Shown: positions 8,748 through 18,185 of the stretch, piece by piece
Position numbering within the stretch: the first letter of the stretch is position 1
Layout of the letters: each line of letters begins with the position of its first letter
From: Aliiroseovarius crassostreae
Lineage (GTDB): Bacteria; Pseudomonadota; Alphaproteobacteria; Rhodobacterales; Rhodobacteraceae
Direction: 5' to 3'
Assembly: GCF_001307765.1 (NCBI RefSeq)
Contig: NZ_LKBA01000006.1
Coordinates: 331,001 to 395,000, forward strand
DNA length: 64,000 nt
Program-made: the position numbers and the translations under genes
The notes under the pieces: generated by a model
Database searches by the model: none
Seen by the model: only the letters and a program-made list of their open reading frames with translations
Told to the model about the DNA's origin: nothing

Positions 8748-10166
8748 TCAGCCAAGGGGAAACATCACCCCCGGGTTCATGATCCCTTTGGGGTCGAGCG
8801 CCTGTTTGATCGCATGCAAGGTGGCAAGCCGCGTCGGATCCGCGTAACGGGCGAGCTCTTCGGGTTTGAGCCGGCCAATCCCATGTTCGGCGGAGAAGGA
8901 TCCGCCCATTTGCTGGACAAGCTCGTAGACCGCGACGCGAATGTCAGCGGCCTGCGCGGCGTGGTCATACGTCCGCTGCCCCTTTGGCGGAAAGATATTA
9001 TAGTGCAGATTGCCATCCCCCAGATGGCCAAACGCATTGATGCGAAACGGGCCGAGCTGGGCAATGGCGGCGTCCGCGCGCCGCAGAAAGGCGGGAATTT
9101 CCGACAGTGGCAACGAGATATCGTGAGAAGACACCGCCCCCACATGGCGGTTTGCCAGGGGGATTTCTTCGCGCAGTTTCCACAGGGCCGCGCGCTGCGC
9201 TTCGGACTGAGAGATGACCCCGTCACTCACCAAGCCTTTTTCCTGTGCCAACTCAAATAGGTGCAACAGCGCCGATCCGGCCTCCTGCCCGCCGCCCAGA
9301 CCAAGATCTATCAACACCGACCAGGCCGGTGCCTGTGCAAAGGGGGGCGGGCCGCCAAGGCCGGCCTCGGTGAGAAACGCAAACCCGGTGCCGGAGATCA
9401 GTTCAAATGCCGAAATCCCCTCACCGATCAGGTCCTGTGCAAGTGACAGGAGGGACAGCGCCTGCACCGGCCCCGGCACCACCAGAAGCGCCGTTGCCTG
9501 CGCGCGGGGACGCGGCGCAAGGCGCAGGCTGGCGGCGGTAATCACACCCAATGTGCCCTCGGCCCCGCATAGCAGATTGGTCAGGTCATAGCCGGTATTG
9601 TCCTTGCGCAGCCGTTTCAGCCCATGCCAGATCCGCCCGTCCGGCAACACCGCTTCCAGCCCGAGGCAGAGCGCGCGCGCAGTGCCATAGCGCAGCACGT
9701 TCACCCCGCCAGCATTGGTGGACAGACAGCCGCCAATCCGGCAGGACCCTTCCGAGGCAAGCGACAGCGGAAACAGCCGTCCTTCCCCTTCGGCCGCAGC
9801 TTGCACATCAGCAAGGATCGCACCCGCCTCGGCCACCAGAACATTTTCCTCGGGGTAGATGGCACGGATCCGCGTCATGCGTTCGAGCGACAAGATCACC
9901 GGGCGCGCGCAGTGCCCGGCAGGCATCACCTGCCCCCCAACCAGCCCGGTGCCACCGCCATAGGGCACCACCGGCACCGAGGCGTCATGGCACGCCCGGA
10001 TGATGAGCGAGACCTCTTCCACGCAACCGGGCGCAAGCACCAGCCCATCTGCCCCGCGAAACAGCCCGCGCGGCTCTTCCAGGTAATGTGGGGCGGTCGG
10101 GCGAAACGTGGCCTCGAGAAGCTGGCCCCGCAACCGCGCCTCAAACACCTTATCCGCGTCTCGCAT
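8748..10166 (-). CDS. FAD-binding oxidase, D-lactate dehydrogenase/glycolate oxidase GlcD type
   Basis: 472-residue flavoprotein of the FAD-linked oxidase family that oxidises 2-hydroxy acids such as D-lactate or glycolate. The FAD-binding PCMH part is at about 40-215, with VPVVPYGGGTGLVGGQVMP and the pyrophosphate loop EGSCRIGGCLSTNAGGVNVLRYG. The C-terminal catalytic cap ends with AFGHLGDGNLHYNIFPP and GGSFSAEHGIGRLK, both typical of D-lactate dehydrogenases. Start ATG 10166 follows AAGAGGG. It is a stand-alone gene with no glcE/glcF neighbours. A D-lactate or D-2-hydroxyglutarate role is more likely than the three-subunit glycolate oxidase, but the substrate is not provable here. Confidence 0.85.
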   Translation of the reverse strand: MRDADKVFEARLRGQLLEATFRPTAPHYLEEPRGLFRGADGLVLAPGCVEEVSLIIRACHDASVPVVPYGGGTGLVGGQVMPAGHCARPVILSLERMTRIRAIYPEENVLVAEAGAILADVQAAAEGEGRLFPLSLASEGSCRIGGCLSTNAGGVNVLRYGTARALCLGLEAVLPDGRIWHGLKRLRKDNTGYDLTNLLCGAEGTLGVITAASLRLAPRPRAQATALLVVPGPVQALSLLSLAQDLIGEGISAFELISGTGFAFLTEAGLGGPPPFAQAPAWSVLIDLGLGGGQEAGSALLHLFELAQEKGLVSDGVISQSEAQRAALWKLREEIPLANRHVGAVSSHDISLPLSEIPAFLRRADAAIAQLGPFRINAFGHLGDGNLHYNIFPPKGQRTYDHAAQAADIRVAVYELVQQMGGSFSAEHGIGRLKPEELARYADPTRLATLHAIKQALDPKGIMNPGVMFPLG

Positions 10167-10176
10167 CACACCCTCT

Positions 10177-10198
10177 TTCTTCTTGGTCCAAATACTCC
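10177..10198 (-). repeat. Short dispersed motif GGAGTATTTGGACC-AAGAAGAA (copy 1)
   Basis: 22 bases identical to 33706-33727. Here it lies 10 bases upstream of the FAD oxidase start on the same strand, so it is in the leader or promoter region. A diverged copy lies at about 8634. The function is unknown. Confidence 0.6.
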
Positions 10199-10276
10199 CG
10201 CCGGAGGCACCGAGCGCAGCGAGGCCACCAAAAGCACGCCCGAGCGTGAGCGAAATCCCCCCCTGCCCGGCGGGTC

Positions 10277-10879
10277 TTATCCCACCTGGGTGCGCCCGCG
10301 TCGATCCGACCTCAGATTGGCATAAAGGACGTGATTGCGCCAACGCCCGTTGATCTGCAGATAACTCTGCGCCACACCTTCATATTTGAAACCAGTCTTT
10401 TCCAGCACCCCACGTGAGGCGAGGTTTTCCGGCAGGCAGCCTGCCTCGAGCCGGCTGAGGTCAAGATCGTTGAACGCGTAATGCACCACCGCATTCAGCG
10501 CCTCACGCATATACCCTTCGCGCGCGTAACATTCGCCCACCCAATAGCCCGCAGTGGCGGCCTGTGCCGGGCCACGGCGGATATTGTCCAGGGTGATGGC
10601 CCCGACCAGCACCTGATCGGCGCGCCGGATCAGGAAAAGCGGAAGCGCGGTGCCGCTGGCAATCGAACGCCCCGCCCAATAGACCCGGTTGGTAAAGCTT
10701 TTGCGCGACAGGTGATCCGCCGCCCAGCTTGGTTCCCACGGGGTCAGGAAATCCTGGCTTGAGGCGCGCAGAGCCGCCCAGGCGCGGTAATCGCCATGGG
10801 TCGGCAGGCGCAGCGTCAGGCGCTCGGTTTCGATCCGAACTTTCTTTCGAGAACGGGTCGAAAGCGCGCCAAACATCAT
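10277..10879 (-). CDS. RimJ/RimL-type GNAT N-acetyltransferase
   Basis: 200-residue acetyltransferase resembling ribosomal-protein alanine acetyltransferases. ETERLTLRLPTHGDYRAWAALR is the usual N-terminal strand-helix. GYWVGECYAREGYMREALNAVVHYAFNDLDLSRLEAGCLPENLASRGVLEKTGFKYEGV is the acetyl-CoA and substrate core of RimJ-like enzymes. Its start overlaps the stop of the M16 peptidase gene (shared ATGA), so the two are co-translated from the minus strand. The substrate may be a ribosomal protein or an unrelated amine; the family does not settle this. Confidence 0.85.
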   Translation of the reverse strand: MMFGALSTRSRKKVRIETERLTLRLPTHGDYRAWAALRASSQDFLTPWEPSWAADHLSRKSFTNRVYWAGRSIASGTALPLFLIRRADQVLVGAITLDNIRRGPAQAATAGYWVGECYAREGYMREALNAVVHYAFNDLDLSRLEAGCLPENLASRGVLEKTGFKYEGVAQSYLQINGRWRNHVLYANLRSDRRGRTQVG

Positions 10880-12144
10880 GCGGCCTTCCTGCGTTCGCTC
10901 AGCGCGGACAGAGGCAGCGCCTTGGCCGCCGGGCCATAGACCGCCATGGCCATCGGGGCGTCAAACGCCATCTTGCGCCCAACCCGCTGGATATCCCCCA
11001 GCGTGACCGCGTCGATCTTGGCCACGGTTTCCTCCAGCCCCGGCACCCGGTCCCAGATCCCCAGCAGCCGCGCCATGCGTTCCACCCGCGCCGAGGGGCT
11101 TTCCAGCCCCATCAACAGCCCGGCCTTGAGCTGGGTGCGGGCCCGCTCCATCTCGCGCTCGGACATATCCTGCGCCGCCCGGGTCAGTTCCTGCACCGTC
11201 AGACCAGCAAGATCGGCGATATCGTCAGACGAGGTGCCGGCATAGATGGTCATCATACCGGTATCATCATAGCTGCCCGCCTGCGCATAGATCGAATAGC
11301 ACAGGCCGCGTTTTTCGCGCACCTCCTGAAACAGGCGCGAGGACATGCCGCCGCCAAGGGCCGAGCTGAACAGCTGGGCGGCGTAAAACGCCTCATCCCG
11401 ATAGCTCGGCGCCTCCAGCCCAAGGGTGAAATGGACCTGCTCCAGCCCGTCACGAATTTCGTGCCGTTCTCCCGCAGCCCAGCCTGCCGCAACCTGCGCA
11501 GGCGGGGTGCCACGGGTCAGCCCGCCAAAGGTGGCCTCGGCCAGGCGCATGATCTCGTCATGATCCACCGCGCCCGCTGCGGACAGGATCAGCTGTTCGG
11601 GGCCGTAATGCTGGGCCACGAACCCGGCCAGATCGTCGCGGGTAAAGCTCTGCACCCGTTCAACCGGACCCAGGATGGTGCGGCCCAGTGGCTGATCGGG
11701 GAAGGCAACCTCCTGCAACCAGTCAAAGACCACGTCATCCGGCGTATCCAGCGCCTGACCGATTTCCTGCAAGATCACGCCGCGTTCGGTTTCGATCTCA
11801 TTCGCGTCGAACACCGGGTTCAGCACGATGTCGGAAATCACGTCAAAGGCCAGCGCCACATCCTGTTTCAGAACGCGCGCGTAATAGGCGGTCACCTCGC
11901 GCGAGGTATAGGCGTTCAGATAGCCGCCCACATCCTCGATCGCCTCGGCAATCTCGAGCGCCGAGCGGCGCTTGGTGCCCTTGAAGGCCATGTGTTCCAG
12001 AAAATGCGCAATGCCATTCTGGGCCTCGGTTTCATGGCGCCCACCGGCCAGGACCCAGATCCCGAGCGAAGCACTTTCCAGCCCCGGCATGTTTTCTGTC
12101 ACAACGCGAAAGCCGTTTGCCAGCCGTCCGATTTCAATTGCCAT
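10876..12144 (-). CDS. M16-family zinc peptidase (mitochondrial processing peptidase-like)
   Basis: 422-residue insulinase-family metallopeptidase. The inverted zinc motif HFLEH is at residues 47-51 and the third ligand lies in the downstream ETERGVILQEI region (about 125-135). The C-terminal M16 domain follows (about 165-350). It resembles the beta subunit of mitochondrial processing peptidase, as in other alphaproteobacteria. No signal peptide is seen. It lies 6 bp after thrC on the same strand and overlaps the following acetyltransferase, forming the unit thrC-M16-GNAT. Confidence 0.92.
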   Translation of the reverse strand: MAIEIGRLANGFRVVTENMPGLESASLGIWVLAGGRHETEAQNGIAHFLEHMAFKGTKRRSALEIAEAIEDVGGYLNAYTSREVTAYYARVLKQDVALAFDVISDIVLNPVFDANEIETERGVILQEIGQALDTPDDVVFDWLQEVAFPDQPLGRTILGPVERVQSFTRDDLAGFVAQHYGPEQLILSAAGAVDHDEIMRLAEATFGGLTRGTPPAQVAAGWAAGERHEIRDGLEQVHFTLGLEAPSYRDEAFYAAQLFSSALGGGMSSRLFQEVREKRGLCYSIYAQAGSYDDTGMMTIYAGTSSDDIADLAGLTVQELTRAAQDMSEREMERARTQLKAGLLMGLESPSARVERMARLLGIWDRVPGLEETVAKIDAVTLGDIQRVGRKMAFDAPMAMAVYGPAAKALPLSALSERRKAA

Positions 12145-12149
12145 CTAGG

Positions 12150-13535
12150 TCAGTGTCCAATCTTTTCACGGATCACGGTTTTCAGCGCGTCCAGGTCGCC
12201 CGCGACGCGGGTGACACGTTCGCCACGCTCAAACAGGTCGCTCATACGGGGGGGAAGCGGGGCATCCTGCCCGCAGGCCTCTTTCACAGCCGCCGGGAAT
12301 TTCGCCGGGTGGGCGGTGGCAAGCGTGATCATCACCGTATCAGACATATGTTGACGCGCCACTTTCACGCCCACGGCGGAATGCGGGCAAAGAACCTCAC
12401 CGGTGGCGGCAAAGCTGCGCATGATCTCAGCCGAGGTCTCGGCTTCCGAGGCACGCCCCGAGGTGAAATGATCCTTCAGGTATTCCATCGCCCCCTGCGA
12501 GATGGTGAAGCCGCCGGTGGCAAGGTCCGCCATCTGGCTTTGCACCGCTTTTCCATCGCGCCCATAGGCGTCAAACAGCGCACGTTCAAAGTTGGAGCTG
12601 ACCTGAATATCCATCGAGGGCGAGATCGACGGGGTCACCTCACCTTTGGTATAGGCGCCGGTTTCCATCGTGCGGTGCAGGATATCGTTCTGGTTGGTGG
12701 CAATCACCAGCTGGTCAATCGGCAGGCCCATCTGCTTGGCGATATAACCGGCAAAGATGTCGCCGAAATTGCCGGTCGGCACGGTAAAGCTGACACGGCG
12801 ATGCGGCGCGCCCACGGCCACGGCGGCGGTGAAATAGTAAACCACCTGCGCCAGCACCCGGCCCCAGTTGATCGAGTTCACACCGGCGAGTTTCACCTCG
12901 TCGCGGAAATCGAAATCATTGAACATGTCCTTGAGCCGCGCCTGGCAGTCGTCGAAATCCCCGTCCACGGCAAGCGCGTGGACATTGGCCTCAACCGGGG
13001 TGGTCATCTGGCGGCGCTGCACCTCTGAGACGCGCCCATGCGGGTAGAGGATGCAGACATTGACATTCTCAAGCCCGCGGAACGCTTCGATCGCGGCGGA
13101 GCCGGTGTCCCCCGACGTGGCCCCGACGATGGTGATCGTCTCACCTCGTTTGGCCAGCGCCACCTGAAACAGCTGACCGATCAGCTGCATGGCAAAATCT
13201 TTGAACGCCAGCGTCGGGCCGTGGAACAACTCCAGCAGGAAATGACCCGGTTCCAGCTGCACCAGCGGTGCGCGGGCCTCGTGACCGAAACCGGCATAGG
13301 CCTTGGCGATAATTTCGCGGAACTCCTCGTCCGAGAAGCTGCCCTCGACAAAGGGGCGCATCACGCGAAAGGCGGCCTCTTCGTAAGAGACACCCGCCAG
13401 CGCAGCAATTTCATCCGTGGTCATGGTCGGGACGGTTTCGGGCACATAAAGGCCACCGTCGCGGGCAAGCCCGGTCAGCATGGCGTCTTCGAAACTCAGA
13501 ACCGGGGCCTCTCCTCGGGTCGAAACATAGCGCAT
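12150..13535 (-). CDS. thrC: Threonine synthase
   Basis: PLP enzyme that converts O-phospho-L-homoserine to L-threonine. 461 residues, matching the long (yeast/E. coli-like) subclass. It starts MRYVSTRGEAPVLSFEDAMLTGLARDGGLYVPE. The PLP lysine is K112 in HGPTLAFKDFAMQ. VGATSGDTGSAAIEAFRG binds the cofactor phosphate, and VPTGNFGDIFAGYIAKQMGLPI is a conserved family block. It sits between the SURF1 gene (27 bp upstream) and the M16 peptidase, the arrangement common in Rhodobacterales. Confidence 0.96.
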   Translation of the reverse strand: MRYVSTRGEAPVLSFEDAMLTGLARDGGLYVPETVPTMTTDEIAALAGVSYEEAAFRVMRPFVEGSFSDEEFREIIAKAYAGFGHEARAPLVQLEPGHFLLELFHGPTLAFKDFAMQLIGQLFQVALAKRGETITIVGATSGDTGSAAIEAFRGLENVNVCILYPHGRVSEVQRRQMTTPVEANVHALAVDGDFDDCQARLKDMFNDFDFRDEVKLAGVNSINWGRVLAQVVYYFTAAVAVGAPHRRVSFTVPTGNFGDIFAGYIAKQMGLPIDQLVIATNQNDILHRTMETGAYTKGEVTPSISPSMDIQVSSNFERALFDAYGRDGKAVQSQMADLATGGFTISQGAMEYLKDHFTSGRASEAETSAEIMRSFAATGEVLCPHSAVGVKVARQHMSDTVMITLATAHPAKFPAAVKEACGQDAPLPPRMSDLFERGERVTRVAGDLDALKTVIREKIGH

Positions 13536-13561
13536 CTTGATCTTCCTTTAAGCGTGACGCA

Positions 13562-14236
13562 TCAGGCGTTCCGGCGCTTCATACGCCAAAGCGCAAAGCC
13601 TGTCATCACCGACCATGTGATTGCCAGCAAAAACCACGTGCCGACATATTCCAGATGGCGGTTGGGGATACCTGCGGCGGTGACGGGCATGGGGATGATC
13701 GCCGGGTCGGTCTGCTCCCGCGCAATGATCAGGATCGGATCGGTGCCCAGATGAGCGGCGAGCTTCTCCACGTCGCGGGCAAACCATATGTTGCCAGCGA
13801 TGTCATCCTCGGGCGTATAGGCGTCGCGCTCCTCGGGCCAGTGCAGGTTGCCGGTGAGGGTCATGGGGGCGCTGGCTTCAAGATCAGGCCGCCCGACACG
13901 CACCGGCACAAAACCTCGATCCACAAGAACGCGCCGCCCGTCCGGCATTGCAAAGGCTGAGATCACCCGATGCCCGGCGCCGAAATCGCGGGTAGAGCCA
14001 AGGACAAACACCCCGCCCGCATCAAACGCGCCCATCACGCCGACCGGCAGGTATTTGTGATCCTGCGCATTGGGAGTGTCTGGCACGGCCACCGGATCGG
14101 CACCGATCTTGGTGTCAATCTCGGCGATCAACGCCTCTTTCCATTGCAGACGTTGTAACTGCCATGTGCCAAGCGAGAGGAATATTCCAAGGACAACAAG
14201 GCTGAGCACAGCCGCAAATATGAATTTCCAACGCAT
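13562..14236 (-). CDS. SURF1-family cytochrome c oxidase assembly protein
   Basis: 224-residue inner-membrane protein that helps insert heme a into subunit I of aa3 oxidase. One transmembrane helix lies at each end (FIFAAVLSLVVLGIFLSLGTWQ at about 4-25 and WFLLAITWSVMTGFALW near the C-terminus). A periplasmic domain with VLVDRGFVPV and HLEYVGTWF lies between them, all standard SURF1 blocks. The start is set at ATG 14236, where the conserved MRWKF begins; an upstream TTG at 14290 adds a proline-rich stretch without support. It follows ctaE and precedes thrC on the minus strand. Confidence 0.9.
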   Translation of the reverse strand: MRWKFIFAAVLSLVVLGIFLSLGTWQLQRLQWKEALIAEIDTKIGADPVAVPDTPNAQDHKYLPVGVMGAFDAGGVFVLGSTRDFGAGHRVISAFAMPDGRRVLVDRGFVPVRVGRPDLEASAPMTLTGNLHWPEERDAYTPEDDIAGNIWFARDVEKLAAHLGTDPILIIAREQTDPAIIPMPVTAAGIPNRHLEYVGTWFLLAITWSVMTGFALWRMKRRNA

Positions 14237-14313
14237 GGCCAGGCCTTTGACAGGGAACGGAAAAGGGCGCGGGATCTCTCCCACGCCCAATTAGGACCGA
14301 ATTGGGGTCAGAT

Positions 14314-15114
14314 TCAACCGCCCCAGATGTAGACGGCGGCGAAGAGGAACAGCCAGACCACGTCCACGAAGTGCCAATACCAGGCGGCGGCTTCGAAACC
14401 GACATGGCTTTCGGGGGTGAAGTGGCCCTTCATCGCGCGCAGGCAGCAGATCGCGAGGAAGATGGTGCCGACGATCACGTGGAAGCCGTGGAAGCCGGTC
14501 GCCATGAAGAAGTTCACGCCATAGATATTGCCGGAGAAGCCAAAGGCGGCGTGGCTGTATTCATAGGCCTGGAACATGGTGAAGATCGCGCCCAAGAGCA
14601 CCGCAATGGCCAGACCGTTGACCAGATCTTTGCGGTTGTTTTCATGGGCAATTGCGTGGTGCGCCCAGGTCACGGCGGCGCCTGACAGAAGCAAGATCAG
14701 CGTGTTGATCAGCGGCAGGTGCCACGGATCGAAGGTTTCAATGCCTGCGGGCGGCCAGACGCCATCCACCTTGGGCGACCCTTCGGTCATCGGGTAAAGC
14801 GCGTGTTTGAAGAAGGACCAGAACCAGGCCGAGAAGAACATCACCTCGGACATGATGAAAAGGATCACGCCGTAACGAAGCCCGATTTTCACCACCGGGG
14901 TGTGATCGCCGGTCTGCCCTTCATGCACCACGTCCGACCACCAGGCGAACATGACATAAAGCACGCCGAGGAACCCCACGGCAAACAGCATCCAGCTGCC
15001 CTCTGCCATCCATTTCACCGCGCCAAACAGCATGACAAACGCCGCCACCGCACCGAGGAACGGATTCACCGAGGGCGGCAGAATGTGATAATCGTGGTTC
15101 TTTGCATGTGCCAT
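14314..15114 (-). CDS. ctaE: Cytochrome c oxidase subunit III
   Basis: 266-residue integral membrane subunit of the aa3-type terminal oxidase. It has seven transmembrane segments. It starts [22 protein letters not shown], then has [45 protein letters not shown] and ends [19 protein letters not shown], all family hallmarks. It belongs to the cluster ctaC-ctaB-small protein-ctaG-ctaE-SURF1. Subunit I (ctaD) is not in this window, as in many Rhodobacterales where it lies elsewhere. Confidence 0.97.
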   Translation of the reverse strand: MAHAKNHDYHILPPSVNPFLGAVAAFVMLFGAVKWMAEGSWMLFAVGFLGVLYVMFAWWSDVVHEGQTGDHTPVVKIGLRYGVILFIMSEVMFFSAWFWSFFKHALYPMTEGSPKVDGVWPPAGIETFDPWHLPLINTLILLLSGAAVTWAHHAIAHENNRKDLVNGLAIAVLLGAIFTMFQAYEYSHAAFGFSGNIYGVNFFMATGFHGFHVIVGTIFLAICCLRAMKGHFTPESHVGFEAAAWYWHFVDVVWLFLFAAVYIWGG

Positions 15115-15182
15115 TTTTCGTTCAGGTCCCTATTGCTCCGGGCATGTATCAGCCCCGTTTTGTCCGGTCTGTTGTCCAGACC

Positions 15183-15755
15183 CTAATTGCCTGCGCTCGC
15201 GTCGGTTGCCAGTCTCGCAACCTCTTCCGGCAGGTCGGTTTCGTGAAAGGTGTAGGAAAGCGTGATCGCCTTGACGAACTTGCCCTCGCGGTCCTTGGTG
15301 AGTTCGGGGTCGACATAGAAGGTGACCGGCATGGTCACGCGTTCGCCCGGTTGCAGCACCTGCTGCTCAAAGCAGAAACAGTCGATCTTGGTGAAAAAGC
15401 CCCCGGCCGCATATGGCGCGACGTTATAGCTGGCGGTGCCGGCGATGGGGCGGTCGGTCGGGTTGTAGGCCTCGTAAAAGGCCAGTCCCGTTTCGCCGAT
15501 CCTGATCCGCATGTCATGCTGGACCGGCTTGAATTCCCATGGCATTCCGCGTTCCAGAGAGGCATCAAAGCGCACCAGGATCTCCTGATCCAGCACCACG
15601 TCCGATCCCTGCTCTGCCACGCTGGTGGCGCCGCCAAACCCCGTGACCCGGCAAAACCAGTCGTAAAACGGCACCGATGCCCAGGCGAGTGATCCCATCA
15701 CGATCACCACACCGACCATCTTGGCTGCTGTTTTCTGGGGCGCGGTCAGGCTCAT
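15183..15755 (-). CDS. ctaG: Cytochrome c oxidase assembly protein CtaG/Cox11
   Basis: 190-residue copper chaperone for the CuB site of cytochrome oxidase. A single N-terminal membrane helix (KMVGVVIVMGSLAWASVPFYDWFC, about 12-35) anchors a periplasmic immunoglobulin-like domain. The copper-binding motif is DCFCFEQQVLQPGE, the CxC plus conserved context of Cox11. The start overlaps the stop of the small upstream gene by ATGA. It lies between that gene and ctaE in the oxidase assembly cluster. Confidence 0.95.
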   Translation of the reverse strand: MSLTAPQKTAAKMVGVVIVMGSLAWASVPFYDWFCRVTGFGGATSVAEQGSDVVLDQEILVRFDASLERGMPWEFKPVQHDMRIRIGETGLAFYEAYNPTDRPIAGTASYNVAPYAAGGFFTKIDCFCFEQQVLQPGERVTMPVTFYVDPELTKDREGKFVKAITLSYTFHETDLPEEVARLATDASAGN

Positions 15756-15937
15756 TCAGATGCCTCCGCAGCTGAAGATTTTGCGGCAGCGTTTGCGGGC
15801 GCGGGTTTATAAAGCTCCGAGGTTTTCACCACGGTGATCCCATAGACCAGCACAACAAAACCGATCAGCACAGCGCCCAGCCCCATATTGCGGCCAAAGC
15901 GGCGTTTGTGCAGGTCGTGGTCAGGTTTGAACGTCAT
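15752..15937 (-). CDS. Small single-pass membrane protein of the oxidase cluster (CoxF-like)
   Basis: 61 residues: a basic N-terminus (DHDLHKRRFGRNMGLG), one transmembrane helix (GAVLIGFVVLVYGITVV) and an Ala/Ser-rich tail. Proteins of this size and position occur between ctaB and ctaG in Rhodobacterales and Paracoccus (called CoxF or CtaF); their exact role in oxidase biogenesis is unsettled. Overlaps of one to four bases with both neighbours (shared ATGA at 15937 and 15752) indicate coupled translation. Confidence 0.8.
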   Translation of the reverse strand: MTFKPDHDLHKRRFGRNMGLGAVLIGFVVLVYGITVVKTSELYKPAPANAAAKSSAAEASE

Positions 15938-16890
15938 CAGCCCCAGCCTCCCAATCCGTAAGGTTTCAGCCCTGCTTCGATCAGAAGGGCGCCATAATGG
16001 GCAAAAAGGTAAAGCAGCGACAGTTTGAACAGGCCGCGCTCGGCTTTGTGTTTATCCGCATCCGATGCGGTGTCGTCGCGGCGGAACACCTCCCAGGCGC
16101 CCTTGATGAACATGGCGTTCAGCACCACGGCCACCGCCATGTAAACCGGCCCGCCGATCGAGGTCAGGCCAAGCGCGATGGCGACGATCGCCAGCACCAG
16201 CGTATAGCCAAGGATATGGGCGCGGGTGGTCTTGCGCCCATGGGTCACGGTCAACATCGGCACGCCCGCATTGGCATAATCGCCCTTGGTAAACAGCGCC
16301 AGCGCCCAGAAATGCGGCGGGGTCCAGGCAAAGGTCAGGGCAAACATCAGCACGCTTTCAACCGACACGCCCCCAGTGGCCACTGCCCAGCCGATCATCG
16401 GAGGAAAAGCGCCCGCGGCGCCGCCGATCACGATATTCTGCGGCGTCCAGCGCTTGAGCCACATCGTATAGATCGCCACGTAGAAAAAGATCGTGAAGGC
16501 CAGCAGGAACCCGGCCATGAAATTGGCCGTAAGTGCCAGAAAAACGCAGGCAAAGACCGACAGGGTCATGCCCAGCGCAAAAGCCTCGCCTTCGCTCACA
16601 CGCCCCGATGGGATCGGGCGTGACTGGGTCCGGCGCATTTTGCGGTCGATATCGGCATCCCACCACATGTTCAGCGCGCCCGACGCGCCGCCGCCGACGG
16701 CAATGAACAGGATCGAGGCAAAGGCAATCAGCGGATGCACCCCGTTCGGGGCCACCACAAGACCTACGAAGGCGGTGAACACCACCAGCGACATGACCCG
16801 CGGCTTCAAAAGCGCAAAATAATCACCGAACCCCGCATCACCGGTCTGGGAAGGGGCCTGAAGGTTGCTGTTGATACTTGCGTCGCTCAT
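15937..16890 (-). CDS. ctaB: Protoheme IX farnesyltransferase (heme O synthase)
   Basis: Attaches a farnesyl group to heme b to make heme O, the precursor of heme a. 317 residues with about nine membrane helices (UbiA prenyltransferase superfamily). The polyprenyl-diphosphate/Mg motif NMWWDADIDRKMRRTQSRPIPSGR is at about 78-100, and a second Asp-containing loop follows (WTPPHFWALALFTKGDYANAGVPM). It lies downstream of ctaC by about 140 bp, and its stop overlaps the start of the small membrane gene. Confidence 0.96.
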   Translation of the reverse strand: MSDASINSNLQAPSQTGDAGFGDYFALLKPRVMSLVVFTAFVGLVVAPNGVHPLIAFASILFIAVGGGASGALNMWWDADIDRKMRRTQSRPIPSGRVSEGEAFALGMTLSVFACVFLALTANFMAGFLLAFTIFFYVAIYTMWLKRWTPQNIVIGGAAGAFPPMIGWAVATGGVSVESVLMFALTFAWTPPHFWALALFTKGDYANAGVPMLTVTHGRKTTRAHILGYTLVLAIVAIALGLTSIGGPVYMAVAVVLNAMFIKGAWEVFRRDDTASDADKHKAERGLFKLSLLYLFAHYGALLIEAGLKPYGLGGWG

Positions 16891-17032
16891 CTGTCCTCAC
16901 TCTTGGCGGGCCGTCCCTCTGCGCTTGCCTTTGGTCACGGGTGGTCCCGGACGTTCAGGCGGGAGGGGGCGGCGGGCGGATCGGGTAAAAGGGGGCAAGC
17001 GGCATCCATTGGCCGCACGCCCGCGCAATGTC

Positions 17033-17941
17033 TTACTCGGCTGACGCCACCTGCACCCCGGATTGGGCGGCGGGAAGGCTGTCGGGATTGCCGGCATATT
17101 CCGCCACGGCGCCTTTCAGCCAGGCGTCATATTCCTCGGCGGTGACGGCTTTCACCGTGATCGGCATATAGGCGTGATCCTTGCCGCAAAGTTCCGAACA
17201 CTGGCCGAAATAGATGCCCTCATTGCCCGGTTCCACTTCGAACCACAGCTCAGCCAGACGGCCCGGAACCGCATCCTGTTTCACGCCAAAGGCGGGGATG
17301 GTCCAGCTGTGGATCACGTCTGCCCCGGTCACCTGCATCACAACCTTCTTGCCGGTCGGCACCACGACGGCGGTATCGGTGGCCAGCAGGTAATCGCTTT
17401 GCTTGTAGCCATGTTCCTCAAGCGCGGATTTATCGAGCAGGAAGCTGTCAAAGCCAAACTCGTGCTCGGGATATTCATAGCCCCAGTACCACTGATACCC
17501 GGTCACCTTGATCACCACGTCCCCTTCGGGAATCACCTGTTGCTTGAACAGCACCGGCAGCGAAAAGGCCCCGATGAAGACCAGGATGATCACCGGAATG
17601 ATCGTCCAGGCGATTTCGATCGGGGTGTTATGGGTAAAGGTTGCAGGCTCCGGGTTGGCGCGGCGGTTGAAGCGCAGGATGCACCAAATCAGCAGGGCCG
17701 TGACAAAAAGGGCAATGGCAACAATGATGTAAAGCAGCATCTCATCCAGGCCCTGAGTGGCCTGAGCGATATTGGTGGCGGCAGGCTGGAACCCCGTGGC
17801 GCCATCCACCGGCTTGCCGATCACTTCCAGATTGTCCGGCAGAACGTCCTGGGCCGATGCCCCGGTTGCGGTCAAGGTGGCGGCCAGAACGGCAGTTGCA
17901 GTGGCCTTCATGCTGCTGAAACGCTTCATATGTCTTTTCAT
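17033..17941 (-). CDS. ctaC: Cytochrome c oxidase subunit II
   Basis: Receives electrons from cytochrome c at its binuclear CuA centre. 302 residues: a signal peptide ending near TATGASA (about 30), two membrane helices (about 66-90 and 110-132), then a periplasmic cupredoxin domain. CuA ligands are all present: H211, C248, E250, C252, H256 and M259 ([14 protein letters not shown]). An alternative ATG at 17929 (MKRFSS) is equally plausible as start. It is the first gene of the minus-strand oxidase cluster and divergent from tldD. Confidence 0.96.
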   Translation of the reverse strand: MKRHMKRFSSMKATATAVLAATLTATGASAQDVLPDNLEVIGKPVDGATGFQPAATNIAQATQGLDEMLLYIIVAIALFVTALLIWCILRFNRRANPEPATFTHNTPIEIAWTIIPVIILVFIGAFSLPVLFKQQVIPEGDVVIKVTGYQWYWGYEYPEHEFGFDSFLLDKSALEEHGYKQSDYLLATDTAVVVPTGKKVVMQVTGADVIHSWTIPAFGVKQDAVPGRLAELWFEVEPGNEGIYFGQCSELCGKDHAYMPITVKAVTAEEYDAWLKGAVAEYAGNPDSLPAAQSGVQVASAE

Positions 17942-18185
17942 CCCTGTTCGGGGGTTTGCCGCATGTCACCTCGGCCCCACCCGGATCGTTTTCTGGACAA
18001 TGGCTCTCCCTCGGTGCTCTCGCTGACACGTCGCCCTTCTCACTGGCGAAAATGACAACCGGAGGAATTTCGCGGGATTCCATTGTTTCTCTTTGGTTTG
18101 AAACCATATTACAACGGATGGGACAAGGAAAACCTTCGCAGGTTAAGCATTGATCCATGTCAAATCGCCGTTTTTTGAGGACCCG